This document shows positions 1 through 11,463 of a stretch of DNA of 64,000 nucleotides, in pieces; position 1 is the first letter of the stretch; each line of letters opens with the position of its first letter. The notes under the pieces are model-generated. The model ran no database searches. It was not told the DNA's origin and saw nothing but the letters and a program-made list of their open reading frames with translations. Both the position numbers and the translations under genes were made by a program. Source of the stretch: Hofstenia miamia. Lineage: Eukaryota > Xenacoelomorpha > Acoela. The stretch spans positions 43,707 to 107,706 of the forward strand of contig SCFE01000089.1 of the NCBI GenBank assembly GCA_004352715.1, in the 5' to 3' direction.

Positions 1-85
1 CATGTTGATTTCATTTGACGATTTCAATAGTGCATGGTCGCGTTTACAACTGTTCCTCATGTTGATTTCATTTTATGATTTCAAT

Positions 86-1369
86 CAGGGATCCAACATG
101 ATTAATCGTCAACGCGATTAATTGAGATTAATCTATCGTGCTGGTCAAGTAGATTAGATTAATCGTAAACAGTGTGCTCGATTAATCTAGATTATTCTAA
201 TTATGTTAATGCTTATGCATTCAGTTGCGTGATGTCATTTTCGGTTTGATCTTATCTATGGCCACTATTCTTGTGTCATCAATGACTTTACTCTGCGTGA
301 TACGCTGTTTTAAGATAAATTATTATTAGCAAAACCGCGATTTGCTAAGAACACTTATATATCATTGAGATTGGGCGAATATTTTAAATGAGTCATTAAA
401 ATTATTTATGTATATATATCCATATAACCATATATAATCATCGCATAATAAAACATGTATAATTGCAATGTTTATAGAAAGAGAAATTCTATGCTTGCAA
501 TCAATGCATTTTGTTCCCTGGGAATTTTCTACATTTTATAAATTAAATGATGCTATGAGGAATTTTTGATTTTCTACTTGCAAAACTGAACCAAATATTT
601 ATATGCTTGAAATATTTGCCAAATGTATGGTATTTCTAAAGTCTTATAATATGATAAAGAAATTCTATGTTGCTAAGTTCAATCTAGAAACATATATGCT
701 ACTTAAACTTATAAATGTTCAACATAAAATAACGATCCGCAATTTCTTTGATTTTTAACAAGAAATTTATTTCTTTAAAGATCTCTTAATATAAAAATTT
801 ATATTCTTTAAAGATCTTTAATTTCTTTAATTTTTTACAAGAATTGCGTATCTTTAAAGATCTTGAATTAAAAAATTACCTTTTTTTAAAGATCAGCAAT
901 TTCTTCAAAGATTTTAATGTTAATCGAAGTTTCTGCAAGTTTTTAAAGATTTTTCAACTAGGGGTGTTTTACAAAAGAAAACCATAACACAGGGCATAGA
1001 TGTAGAGCGTGATGATTAGACATCTAACATACTTAGGAAGCGTCGGATGTTGTCTAATTCTATATATAAGGATACTGGATTTTATCACGCCAGCTTCTAA
1101 TCAGGTTGAGAGACTGTTCAGCAAAGCTGTTTATGCTATATCTGATTACCAAAATAGTTTATTACCCCTCAACTTAGAGGCCCAAATATTTCTTTAACCT
1201 AACAAGCACATGTGGAGTAAAATGACTTCAGGAAATAATCTCAAATAACAATAATAGTTGATATTTTCTATTTTAAATATCTTTCAATTGATATATTGTA
1301 TTTTGAATATTTTTAATCAGAAGTAGATTAATCGACGATTAATTGCGATTATTAATCTAACAATCCCTG
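86..1369 (+). mobile_element. hAT-family DNA transposon, decayed
   Basis: The element starts CAGGGATCCAACATGATTAA and its right end, read on the other strand, starts CAGGGATTGTTAGATTAA. It is flanked by a perfect 8-bp target duplication, ATTTCAAT, at 78-85 and 1370-1377, the size hAT transposases make. Inside, 1009-1197 codes for the hAT C-terminal dimerisation region. The rest of the transposase is missing, so this copy is not autonomous. Confidence 0.9.
1009..1197 (+). pseudogene. hAT transposase C-terminal (dimerisation) fragment
   Basis: A 62-codon open stretch contains ASNQVERLFSKAVYAISDYQ and LLPLNLEAQIFL. These match the conserved hAT C-terminal pattern in which a Ser/Ala-rich turn is followed by ERLFS, a basic stretch and a hydrophobic helix used for dimerisation. 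The catalytic N-terminal and RNase H-like parts are absent. It lies inside a hAT element with intact ends and target duplication, which supports the call. Not expected to be functional. Confidence 0.8.
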
Positions 1370-1377
1370 ATTTCAAT

Positions 1378-1873
1378 AGATTCCTAATGTAAACACCCCA
1401 CAAAATTGAAAGCGAAAGCGCATGGAGGAGAAGAACGGAGTAAATTTTCGATCTATTTTGTGTTCAACTTTCGTCTGGACACACAAATGTAAACGCGCCT
1501 TTCGCTATTGAATTCCTCAAAGTAAGCAAAGTTTCTATTATAATACGCAAAAAACGACTAAATTATAGAATTTTTTTAAAATTTATGAACTAGAAGTGCT
1601 TCAATAAACAAAATATTCATCAATATTAAAGTTTCTTTTTAAGTTTCATCTTTCGCACATGAAAAAAATTTAGTTGAACAATCAAAATATAGATTTGCAC
1701 ATTTACATGATTTACGCAAGTCAAAATATTAATTTCGAGTAAGTTTAAATACATATATTATTTTATTGACCTTTATTTGAGCTAACCAAACTAAGGAAAT
1801 ATATAATGGCAGATTGCTATTTGAAACCATTTAAAAATTATTATTACTAATGAATGGTCATATATAATATCTA
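1378..1873. other. Intergenic, no gene seen
   Basis: Right part of the repeat that starts at the window edge. It includes another subterminal-type unit at about 1485-1525 (GTAAACGCGCC followed by CTATTGAATTCCTC). No coding signal seen. Confidence 0.5.
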
Positions 1874-2345
1874 NNNNNNNNNNNNNNNNNNNNNNNNNNN
1901 NNNNNNNNNNNNNNNNNNNNNNNNNNNNNNNNNNNNNNNNNNNNNNNNNNNNNNNNNNNNNNNNNNNNNNNNNNNNNNNNNNNNNNNNNNNNNNNNNNNN
2001 NNNNNNNNNNNNNNNNNNNNNNNNNNNNNNNNNNNNNNNNNNNNNNNNNNNNNNNNNNNNNNNNNNNNNNNNNNNNNNNNNNNNNNNNNNNNNNNNNNNN
2101 NNNNNNNNNNNNNNNNNNNNNNNNNNNNNNNNNNNNNNNNNNNNNNNNNNNNNNNNNNNNNNNNNNNNNNNNNNNNNNNNNNNNNNNNNNNNNNNNNNNN
2201 NNNNNNNNNNNNNNNNNNNNNNNNNNNNNNNNNNNNNNNNNNNNNNNNNNNNNNNNNNNNNNNNNNNNNNNNNNNNNNNNNNNNNNNNNNNNNNNNNNNN
2301 NNNNNNNNNNNNNNNNNNNNNNNNNNNNNNNNNNNNNNNNNNNNN
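1874..2345. other. Assembly gap
   Basis: A run of N bordered on the right by a (TA)n tract, consistent with assembly failure at a dinucleotide microsatellite. Confidence 0.95.
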
Positions 2346-2826
2346 TATATATATATATATAAATGTCCTAGCCAAAAACTGACTAGTCAGTATTAACTGT
2401 TGATGGCACCACTAAAACTGAAAGAATCAAACGTTGATGCTTTTACGGAATTGTTACCACTTACCAATAGTTTTCATCACTGTATGTAACAAAGGCACGG
2501 CTAAAATTGATTTAGGTGGACAATTGCCCACCATAGCTACGGCTCTGTACGCCTGGTCAGTGTTCATTAGATTATTAAATGACTGACGTTAGCTTATTAT
2601 TCTTTTAAATCGTTTGATAAATATCAATGAAAAAGGAACCAATGTAAACAGGAGCTTTCAATATTGAAATCGTCAAATGAAATCAACATGAGGAATAATG
2701 TAAACACGACCATGCGCTATTAAAATCGTCAAATTAAAGCAACATGATGAATAGGTGTAAACGCGTCCATGCGCTATTGAATTCGCTTGCGAATTCCTCA
2801 AGTTGAACCAGTGTAAACGGGGCTTT

Positions 2827-3198
2827 ATGATTTCCAACGCCATATTTTCTGAAATCATATTTAATAGATAGCATGCCGTAATCTTATAAAGTCCTTTCAT
2901 ATGATGCGAAAAGAATTGAATTTCTACTAAGCTTTCTCCAATGCAAATAATTAAATTATAACTAACAATTTGAAATTTTTCACAATTATATAAATCAATA
3001 AGATATTATATAAACAATAGTTTAATATATTAATGAAACAAGAGAATATTAATTTACGCATATTAAAAAATATCAGAGGAAAAACATTTAGAAGTTCATA
3101 ATTGGATTTACGTAAGGGTATACTAATATAATATTTAGCTTATTAATATATATTACTTGCACTTATTAATTTTTGCACAGATAGAATTGTAAATCTTA
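2827..3198. other. AT-rich intergenic stretch, nothing recognised
   Basis: Sequence between the end of the first repeat and the left target duplication of the next hAT element. No ORF, RNA gene or repeat structure was recognised. Confidence 0.5.
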
Positions 3199-3206
3199 AC
3201 TAAGAG

Positions 3207-4534
3207 CATAGGCGGCTCGTGCGTGTAAGCAAGGGAAGCAGTGCTTGCCTAATAATTTTTGAATAAATGAATTTCATTCATAATTGCATGAATTTATATC
3301 CATACAAATGTACAATTCGTAAATTATTAGTTTTGCTTTAAAACAACATTCAAGCATCAATTAATAAATGAATTGAATTAGGAAATAATTCATTACGATT
3401 TGCTATAAAATTGAATGATTGCGCCACAGCAAGCAAATGCCTTAATACTGTACTTACCTTCGCTCAAATGATAAAATTAATAACCCTTTTTCTTCAACTC
3501 ATCACGCGAAGATTTAGCTAGCAAAGCAAGCACTCCGCTCATTGCTTCACATTGAAATATTTCCGTGTTAAGGCTACGTGATTGGTAGAAAGAAAAATTC
3601 CGAACACGTCACATCACTAATTATCTCGGTGGTTATGGTTAGACGTGCGATTCTATTAAAATGTGACAGATCACGCGTGACCAATCACATAGTCGAGCCG
3701 TAGCCTAAAAAAACAATTGAAATATTTTACATCACCCAAAAGTAAACAGGATATTTATTATTTAAATCAATCAGAAACATTTTTACGCTCAAACAGTACA
3801 AGAAACAGAAATATATTTGAGCGAGGTTCCTACCTGGTATATAGGTTTTGCAGTTTTTACCTCACGGATTCCTTTTACAATATTCTTTACAGAATTTAGA
3901 AAATTTATAACAATTATGAATCAAAGACGAATGTGCTACGAATTCATTCAAAAAATCAAATATAACGTGGATATTTTAAGTTGATATATATGGAAATAAA
4001 TTTAAAAAAAACTTTGAGCGGTTTAAATGTGATTTCCATCAGCTGCCATTTTCTGTTCTAAATTTCTACTCTAAGTTTTCTTAATCTTGAAAACTTTGTA
4101 AGTTATCTCAAGTTTTCTCCCATCAACATGCCTTCAATTGTAAAAAAATCGACAAAATTCGTATTCAATATTTTGAAATGCACGATTTATTGACTGCATT
4201 ACTGAAAAGTTGTAAATATTTGAATTAATTCAAACTATTGGATTTTGACCACCATCTTGCAGAACGATTATTTTCTGTTTAAAAACATTTAGACAAATAC
4301 AAGAATAACCAATTAGAGAAGGAAAAACTACAGAAATCATTAGAAATTTTTTCTTGAAAATGATATATTAAAATAACTGAAAGACTAATCATATTTCCAT
4401 AAAAATATTACAGATAAATTTCTGCTCCTCGGGGATTTCATATATAAATAAATTTTTCATGGTTGTTTATTTACACTATTTTAGTTACTTAAAAAATATT
4501 TGCTTGCCTAACTTGCATGCACGAGCCGCCACTG
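3207..4534. mobile_element. hAT-type non-autonomous DNA transposon
   Basis: Left end CATAGGCGGCTCGTGCGTG and right end (other strand) CAGTGGCGGCTCGTGCATG form terminal inverted repeats. A perfect 8-bp target duplication ACTAAGAG sits at 3199-3206 and 4535-4542. The internal ORF at 3717-3899 is not recognisable as transposase. A second, smaller inverted-repeat element lies inside at about 3569-3710. Confidence 0.88.
3569..3710. mobile_element. Small nested MITE
   Basis: About 140 bp bounded by TTAAGGCTACGTGATTGG on the left and, inverted on the right, TTTAGGCTACGGCTCGACTA followed by a GTGATTGG match. It has no coding capacity and sits inside the 3207-4534 hAT element, so it inserted later or is part of that family. 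Confidence 0.5.
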
Positions 4535-4542
4535 ACTAAGAG

Positions 4543-4968
4543 CATGTTGTGTATTCAATACATAAATCAATTAATATGCATGTATTGAATATTTTTGTCT
4601 ATATTGTTATTGACAAATATCACAAAAACCGTTAATTTACTCTATAGCGAAAAAAAGTCTAAAAGTAACACTTAAGGAACGAAAGAATATTTTCAATGGT
4701 AACGCGCTACTAATTATTACTATAATATTTTTATCGTGTATATATATGGGCTCGAGATACTATGGGATTGGTATCTACTCCCCGCACTTTCCGTTTTTTA
4801 CATAGTATCCAGCGATTTTTTGATGAAAAGCTAGAATAATTCATTTTATCCTAAAATTTTTACATTGCGCATGTGGAACAAGGATTTAATTTCTTATGTA
4901 TGAGTTTCAAATTTTTTCAAAAGAATTTTGTTTGGACCCGTATCCAGCGCCGTCCACTATAGTATCTT
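4543..4968. other. Intergenic, no gene seen
   Basis: AT-rich sequence between the hAT target duplication and an N gap. Nothing recognised. Confidence 0.5.
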
Positions 4969-5276
4969 NNNNNNNNNNNNNNNNNNNNNNNNNNNNNNNN
5001 NNNNNNNNNNNNNNNNNNNNNNNNNNNNNNNNNNNNNNNNNNNNNNNNNNNNNNNNNNNNNNNNNNNNNNNNNNNNNNNNNNNNNNNNNNNNNNNNNNNN
5101 NNNNNNNNNNNNNNNNNNNNNNNNNNNNNNNNNNNNNNNNNNNNNNNNNNNNNNNNNNNNNNNNNNNNNNNNNNNNNNNNNNNNNNNNNNNNNNNNNNNN
5201 NNNNNNNNNNNNNNNNNNNNNNNNNNNNNNNNNNNNNNNNNNNNNNNNNNNNNNNNNNNNNNNNNNNNNNNNNNNN
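4969..5276. other. Assembly gap beside (TA)n
   Basis: N run followed directly by about 30 bp of (TA)n at 5277-5307. The sequence just after it (5335-5395) repeats GAGTTCGAGTCGAGTT-like motifs seen in dispersed invertebrate repeats. Confidence 0.95.
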
Positions 5277-5310
<34 letters not shown>

Positions 5311-5639
5311 GCCCCTGTGAGTTGAAATTTTTATATTCGATCGAGTTCGAGTCGAGTTGGAACTCTAACTCGCGAGTTCTAATCGAGTTACAATTATGTA
5401 GGCTAAGCTATATATAACTATGCTGCCTTATATAAATTTAGGGAAAAGATATAACATGCGAAACTAAATAAGAGAAATCATGACTGAAGACTTACAATTT
5501 GGGGTAAATTATAAAAGTTTGTTGGATTCTTCGACATTATAGGTAATCATGGACGAAAAATAGATGAAATTGAAGTTTTTGAATTTCGAGTACTCGTCAG
5601 CAAATAATTTGCGGCAAAAATATTTTTACAATTTATAAA

Positions 5640-6340
5640 CTACACTAAAATTATAAAATGAAATCTAAAATAAATATAAATGCTTAGTTCGATTAATTTA
5701 TTTAACAACTTTGTTTTGTCGATGTTGTTAATTTCAATGGTTTCTGCAATTTTTGTATATTTTGTTCTTCTAATGATCTTAAAATTTTCAATGTTGATAT
5801 TATGAATATGATTAAAAATTTCTGATGTTAAATGGCCATTGATGTGCTCTTTAATTCGCGTATCAAAATGGCGGATGGTTTCACCGATGTATGCTGATTT
5901 CTTACAATCATCACAAGTATATCTATAAACTAATAATGAAGCTAATCGTTTTGATATTTGATCTTTGTTGCGAATTAAATTTAGTGTTTTGAATGATTGA
6001 AATATTGGAATAATCTTTGTAAATTTTAAAACTGTATTAAATGATCGTAGTTTATTTTTCAATTGAATGGCAATTTCCAATATATCTCTTTCTTAGTTTT
6101 TTTATATCTTCATCAGATTTCAAAGTGTTCGTTTTCAATAAACTTTTCAAATTTTCAAGTTTCTTGAAATGAGTTTTCGCAATCTTATTTAACTTAAATT
6201 TGCTAAGTTCATCTAAAAGCAATCTCTTCTAGTAAGAATTTCTGAAATTTTTCAATATATATTCCTAGTCCTTTTCTGTTATTTCAAGTGAAAGTTTAGC
6301 ATCTCTTAGAACCGCCTTTGTCGTTCGGATTAAAAATGAG
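5640..6340 (-). pseudogene. Penelope-like element fragment: GIY-YIG endonuclease part
   Basis: The open frame at 5640-6080 (146 codons, minus strand) contains YRYTCDDCKKSAYIGET followed by RHFDTRIKEHINGH. This is the GIY-YIG endonuclease of Penelope-like retroelements: a Cys-x2-Cys pair, the YIG core, then the Arg and Glu-His catalytic region. In the element this domain nicks DNA to prime reverse transcription. Upstream on the same strand (6100-6340) further element-like coding is visible but broken by stops. It faces the opposite way to the RT fragment at 6461, so the two pieces form an inverted, truncated pair. One extra residue (Ala before YIG) differs from the copy at 7.8 kb. Confidence 0.85.
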
Positions 6341-6460
6341 TTGGCCAACAAAATTTATTGAAACTGAAGCACAAATTAATTCAGAAGTGATGTTCCAAAA
6401 CTTAGATTTTCAAGAAAATTTGATAAATAATTAGAATCAAATTAAACGCTTAAAATAAAG

Positions 6461-7185
6461 GTGTTATCCATGTTAGGCACATACTTAAGACAAACGACAA
6501 TACCCAAGAAAATTAAAAGTTTATTCTCAGCTTTGAAAGAGTTAGTCTATGATTCTTCTCTATATATTTGTAAATTTGACAAAGGCAATGGAATTGTATT
6601 ACTTGATAAAGACATGTATATTAACAAAATGAATGAGATCATAAATGATTCGACTAAATTTAAAGAAATAAAGCCTGATATTCGTATTAAAAAAGATTAT
6701 TTTATTTATATTGAAGAGAAGTTTAATAGATTTATTTTAGATATGAAGAAACGTAATGAAATTAGTAATGAAGATTATATTAAAATTAAAAGTTGTGGAT
6801 CAATGCCAGCTAGATTATATGCTTTAGCAAAAATTCACAAAGATGAATTAAATGCTCCTTTCCGCCCGATTTTGTCAATGATAAATTCTACAAAAAAATC
6901 TCATTAAGAAATATATTTCACCAAAATATAAATTGTCAAATGCTTTCAATTTTACAAATATTCTGAGAAATGTGTTCAATGAAAAATCAGATTCCAAAAT
7001 TATCGTTAGCTTTGATGTGAAATCCCTTTTCACTAATAGTCCAGTCACAAAAACGATTGATCACATATTAAATATGATTCCAAAAGATACTTTGCCAATT
7101 TCTCACAGTTCTCTTAAAAGGATCCTTGAAACGGAATGTTTAGATACTGCGTTTTTTAATGGATATATATATATATATATATATA
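6461..7185 (+). pseudogene. Penelope-like element fragment: N-terminal and reverse-transcriptase part
   Basis: Frame 6461-6907 contains CKFDKGNGIVLLDKDMYI and MPARLYALAKIHKD. After a frame change, 6933 onward contains IIVSFDVKSLFTNSPV. These are the early reverse-transcriptase motifs of Penelope-like elements: KGNG near the N terminus, the P.LYGL.KIHK-type motif (here ARLYALAKIHKD), and the FDV-SLFTN motif A with the first catalytic Asp. The fragment runs into a (TA)n tract and an N gap at 7186, so the YADD box is not visible. The frame break at about 6905 makes this a decayed copy. Confidence 0.87.
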
Positions 7186-7472
7186 NNNNNNNNNNNNNNN
7201 NNNNNNNNNNNNNNNNNNNNNNNNNNNNNNNNNNNNNNNNNNNNNNNNNNNNNNNNNNNNNNNNNNNNNNNNNNNNNNNNNNNNNNNNNNNNNNNNNNNN
7301 NNNNNNNNNNNNNNNNNNNNNNNNNNNNNNNNNNNNNNNNNNNNNNNNNNNNNNNNNNNNNNNNNNNNNNNNNNNNNNNNNNNNNNNNNNNNNNNNNNNN
7401 NNNNNNNNNNNNNNNNNNNNNNNNNNNNNNNNNNNNNNNNNNNNNNNNNNNNNNNNNNNNNNNNNNNNNNNN
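7186..7472. other. Assembly gap beside (TA)n
   Basis: N run preceded by a (TA)n tract at 7162-7185, inside the Penelope-like RT. Confidence 0.95.
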
Positions 7473-7817
7473 TGAGTTGTTATACGTAATTGTCCTACAT
7501 TTATTTTCTTTTTATTTGATTCTAAACAAGAAAATTTTTTGAAGCAAAAATGCAAATACTTTTTTGAATTTGTGAACATGGAAAAGCTAAAATATTATTT
7601 TTTATTAGTATTGATAGACTTATTTATGTATCTGTGTTGATAACATTACGCGAAACCTATGGAACTATGAAAAATAATTACAGTATGTGTCATGTACTGA
7701 ATATTCTTTTATTTTACAGTGTCAATTTTTTGAAGAATTGATTAAAGCATGGGTGCCAAAATTGGGGTAGAAGGCTATTCTAGTCAGAATAATATTTTCT
7801 ATCATTTAATAGTATTT

Positions 7818-7968
7818 TAAAATTCCAATATTTCAATCATTCAAAACACTAAATTTAATTCGCAACAAAGATCAAATATCAAAAGGATTGGCTTCATCAT
7901 TAGTTTATAAATATACTTGTGATGATTGTAAGAAATCATACATCGGTGAAACCATCCGTCATTTTGAT
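7818..7968 (+). pseudogene. Penelope-like GIY-YIG endonuclease fragment, 5' part
   Basis: Reading + gives KTLNLIRNKDQ, YKYTCDDCKKSYIGETIRHFD, the same endonuclease domain as on the minus strand at 5640-6080. Coding stops after the codon for Asp at 7968. The next residues of the domain (RIKEHINGH) reappear in frame-compatible order at 11410-11442. The domain has therefore been split by an insertion of about 3.4 kb. It probably belongs to the same + strand element as the RT at 6461. Confidence 0.85.
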
Positions 7969-7998
7969 TATATGTTTTGTTTGTGGACTGGAAACTCA

Positions 7999-8000
<2 letters not shown>

Positions 8001-8044
<44 letters not shown>

Positions 8045-8062
8045 TGATATATATATATATAT
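8001..8062. repeat. (TA)n microsatellite
   Basis: Two (TA)n tracts separated by TGCACTGA, at the left part of the insert in the Penelope-like element. GCACTGA/TCAGTGC on either side makes the tract a potential cruciform. Confidence 0.9.
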
Positions 8063-9256
8063 AGTTTGAATTTAAAATTTCTATTTTGTAAACTTTCCTT
8101 TATATACATATTTTGTCAACTGCAATTTAATTACATGATTTATATTTATAAATCGTATCATTAAAAATGTCAGAAATCTTATTATTTTCATTGTTAGGAC
8201 GAGTTTGTGTAGTTTATGTTGAAAAATTTGAAAATGCCTCTTGAATAATTAACATCTATAATTATATGTAGAATTTTTGCGTCCTGAAAAAAGTCAGATG
8301 TGAAATACATTAGCAGCATTATGAAATATAATATTCATTGTGAAATTCAGCAAAAGCAGTCATCATCAATTTCAATGCCATTTATATTTCAGATAACTCT
8401 TTATGATTTAATAATTGTTTAGATTGTTTTTGGTGAAGAAACTTTTATAAGAGTTTAAATCGAAATATTTTATGTATCCTCACTAATATAGACATAAATT
8501 TGAGAACACTTCCTAAAAATATTCTTGATTAATATGTTTGTTTTGAACCCGCACATAAATTCATTGTGTAAAATGATTAATTTTAACGGATGACGTCTAA
8601 GACAATTCTCATAGTTAACTATCAATTACAAACGCTTCACGATAATATTTCAATGCAAATACATTATAGTAATTTACAAATTTCCCATGTAAACGATTAA
8701 CTGAACATTTTCATTATCGTAGCGTTGTTTTAGTTTTTTCTCAAAATGTGTGACCATACAGAGGATGAGTTTTTATTGAGTCTTCAAATCCGTTCAAGCC
8801 TAGTTTTACAAACAGTTCTTTTTTTATGAAAACGTATGAGTTTTTTTCACCAAGAAGTAGTCTAAGTTCATTTAATTATTCTATAATTATGTATAAACAA
8901 CATTTATAGTGATGTACTCTATATATACACGTATATAGGGAAAGTAAATGCTTAGCCAAAGCATAATAAAGAAGGTAACCTTATCAACCTATAGGCCCCC
9001 TATTTTAATCATATAATGATGTGTAAACCCATGAATTCACGAAATTAATTGTAACAAAGCCAGCGTTTGTATTTATTTCTAAAAATCAAAAGGTTTGAAT
9101 GACTTTTTGAAGTGAACATTTTACATCACCTCGATACAGATGTAGGACGAAAGTGCGGTGCTAGAGTGTGACTCTCGTTAATGTAGAGAAGCAATGAGTA
9201 GTGATTTTGATGACCTATAAATGAATAAATCTTCACGCACACTATAGTGATTCATA

Positions 9257-11408
9257 TAAATAGAAACTATTTAGTTTACAAAAATAGAACATAGGGATTT
9301 CTTTATGCACAGCGTGCATTAGCTATTAAATGATTTCAGCAGTTAAACAGCTCGCTTTTTGATAAAACTATTGAAAAATAAAATGGAAGAATTACAAAGG
9401 CATCATTGGAGTAAGTTGTTTAACCTCTAGATTTGATTGACAAAATAATTACTACCTACTAGCCAGCATGGTGAATTATAAAAATATTGATACATGAAAA
9501 TTATGCACTATCAGTGTTAAATTGTAGTAAGGCAATATAAAACACATCAATATATATGTAAAATAACATTAGCACATATTACATCTAAACACGTGTGAAA
9601 TTTAATTGCTTATAGCACGCTGGTGTAAACGTCACATAAATCAGAGGTTTGTAATGACCAGGCTAATCCAATTCCAATGCAAGCTGAGCTGAGAATTTAG
9701 AAAACATCAGTTGAAAACTGTCCAAATAAAATGCATTTCCTCAACCAAAACAAATAAAATTTAAATATTGTTACTTTGACATTTACTTCTAGTAGACTAG
9801 GAAAGATTATAACTAAAGGCGAGGTTATACACTATCAAACATCTGATTAAGCAAGCAATTTTAAGTTTTCTGCAAACATATTGTGGTTGTACATTATTGA
9901 ACAATGCATTCGTCAAACAAATTCGATAGCATATCACAAGTTAAAACGGGCCTGACATATTATTTAGCAGGACAGACTGGGCTAGCAAATCGACCCGCAT
10001 GCATCCCTGACTGAACTACAATCTCTACATGCAGGTTATTAACAGCATAATATGTTGTATGTAAGGTAATGAAAACCAAAAGTTGACGCNATAGAAACTA
10101 TTTAGTTTACAAAAATAGAACATAGGGATTTCTTTATGCACAGCGTGCATTAGCTATTAAATGATTTCAGCAGTTAAACAGCTCGCTTTTTGATAAAACT
10201 ATTGAAAAATAAAATGGAAGAATTACAAAGGCATCATTGGAGTAAGTTGTTTAACCTCTAGATTTGATTGACAAAATAATTACTACCTACTAGCCAGCAT
10301 GGTGAATTATAAAAATATTGATACATGAAAATTATGCACTATCAGTGTTAAATTGTAGTAAGGCAATATAAAACACATCAATATATATGTAAAATAACAT
10401 TAGCACATATTACATCTAAACACGTGTGAAATTTAATTGCTTATAGCACGCTGGTGTAAACGTCACATAAATCAGAGGTTTGTAATGACCAGGCTAATCC
10501 AATTCCAATGCAAGCTGAGCTGAGAATTTAGAAAACATCAGTTGAAAACTGTCCAAATAAAATGCATTTCCTCAACCAAAACAAATAAAATTTAAATATT
10601 GTTACTTTGACATTTACTTCTAGTAGACTAGGAAAGATTATAACTAAAGGCGAGGTTATACACTATCAAACATCTGATTAAGCAAGCAATTTTAAGTTTT
10701 CTGCAAACATATTGTGGTTGTACATTATTGAACAATGCATTCGTCAAACAAATTCGATAGCATATCACAAGTTAAAACGGGCCTGACATATTATTTAGCA
10801 GGACAGACTGGGCTAGCAAATCGACCCGCATGCATCCCTGACTGAACTACAATCTCNAATATAAAACACATCAATATATATGTAAAATAACATTAGCACA
10901 TATTACATCTAAACACGTGTGAAATTTAATTGCTTATAGCACGCTGGTGTAAACGTCACATAAATCAGAGGTTTGTAATGACCAGGCTAATCCAATTCCA
11001 ATGCAAGCTGAGCTGAGAATTTAGAAAACATCAGTTGAAAACTGTCCAAATAAAATGCATTTCCTCAACCAAAACAAATAAAATTTAAATATTGTTACTT
11101 TGACATTTACTTCTAGTAGACTAGGAAAGATTATAACTAAAGGCGAGGTTATACACTATCAAACATCTGATTAAGCAAGCAATTTTAAGTTTTCTGCAAA
11201 CATATTGTGGTTGTACATTATTGAACAATGCATTCGTCAAACAAATTCGATAGCATATCACAAGTTAAAACGGGCCTGACATATTATTTAGCAGGACAGA
11301 CTGGGCTAGCAAATCGACCCGCATGCATCCCTGACTGAACTACAATCTCTACATGCAGGTTATTAACAGCATAATATGTTGTATGTAAGGTAATGAAAAC
11401 TAAAAGTT
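9257..11408. repeat. Block present three times across single-N joins, probably assembly overlap
   Basis: Sequence starting TAGAAACTATTTAGTTTACA at 9258 recurs after the N at 10090, and the portion from AATATAAAACACATCAATA recurs after the N at 10857. The copies differ by almost nothing. Each join is one N. Overlapping contigs or alleles that were not merged explain this better than true triplication. No gene is visible in any copy. Confidence 0.85.
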
Positions 11409-11409
11409 G

Positions 11410-11442
11410 ACGCGAATCAAAGAGCACATCAATGGCCATTTT
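11410..11442 (+). pseudogene. Penelope-like GIY-YIG endonuclease fragment, 3' part
   Basis: Codes for TRIKEHINGH, continuing the domain interrupted at 7968. It then enters a (TA)n tract and a 1000-N gap. Confidence 0.8.
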
Positions 11443-11463
11443 ATATATATATATATATATATA

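Larger units (their letters stand above)
1..2826. repeat. DNA-transposon-like repeat with subterminal tandem units (left end outside window)
   Basis: The right end (about 2650-2826) carries three inverted copies of a roughly 56-bp unit whose core reads like GCGCATGGTCGTGTTTACA on the minus strand, and ends in CAGTGTAAACGGGGCTTT. Positions 1-85 carry matching units in the opposite orientation, split by the hAT insertion at 86-1369. The arrangement of inverted subterminal repeats at both sides resembles a non-autonomous DNA transposon. The left terminus is outside the window, no transposase is visible, and a gap (1874-2345) removes part of the interior, so the class is not assigned. Confidence 0.5.
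7969..11409. mobile_element. Insertion splitting the Penelope-like endonuclease; class unknown
   Basis: The endonuclease frame stops at 7968 and resumes at 11410, and the opposite-strand copy at 5640-6080 shows the uninterrupted sequence. The insert begins with a (TA)n tract (8003-8062), has no recognisable coding region, and its apparent length is inflated by three near-identical joined contigs (9257-10089, 10091-10856, 10858-11408). No clear target duplication or terminal repeat was found, so I cannot name its class. Confidence 0.6.

Noticed and set aside
1791-2396. Long ORFs on both strands dominated by unknown residues
   Set aside because: They are N gaps read as open; the same applies at 4896-5417, 7103-7579, 11407-12484 and 13558-14670.
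7841-8044. Minus-strand ORF with repeated Ile-Tyr
   Set aside because: Translation of a (TA)n tract plus the antisense of the Penelope-like endonuclease.
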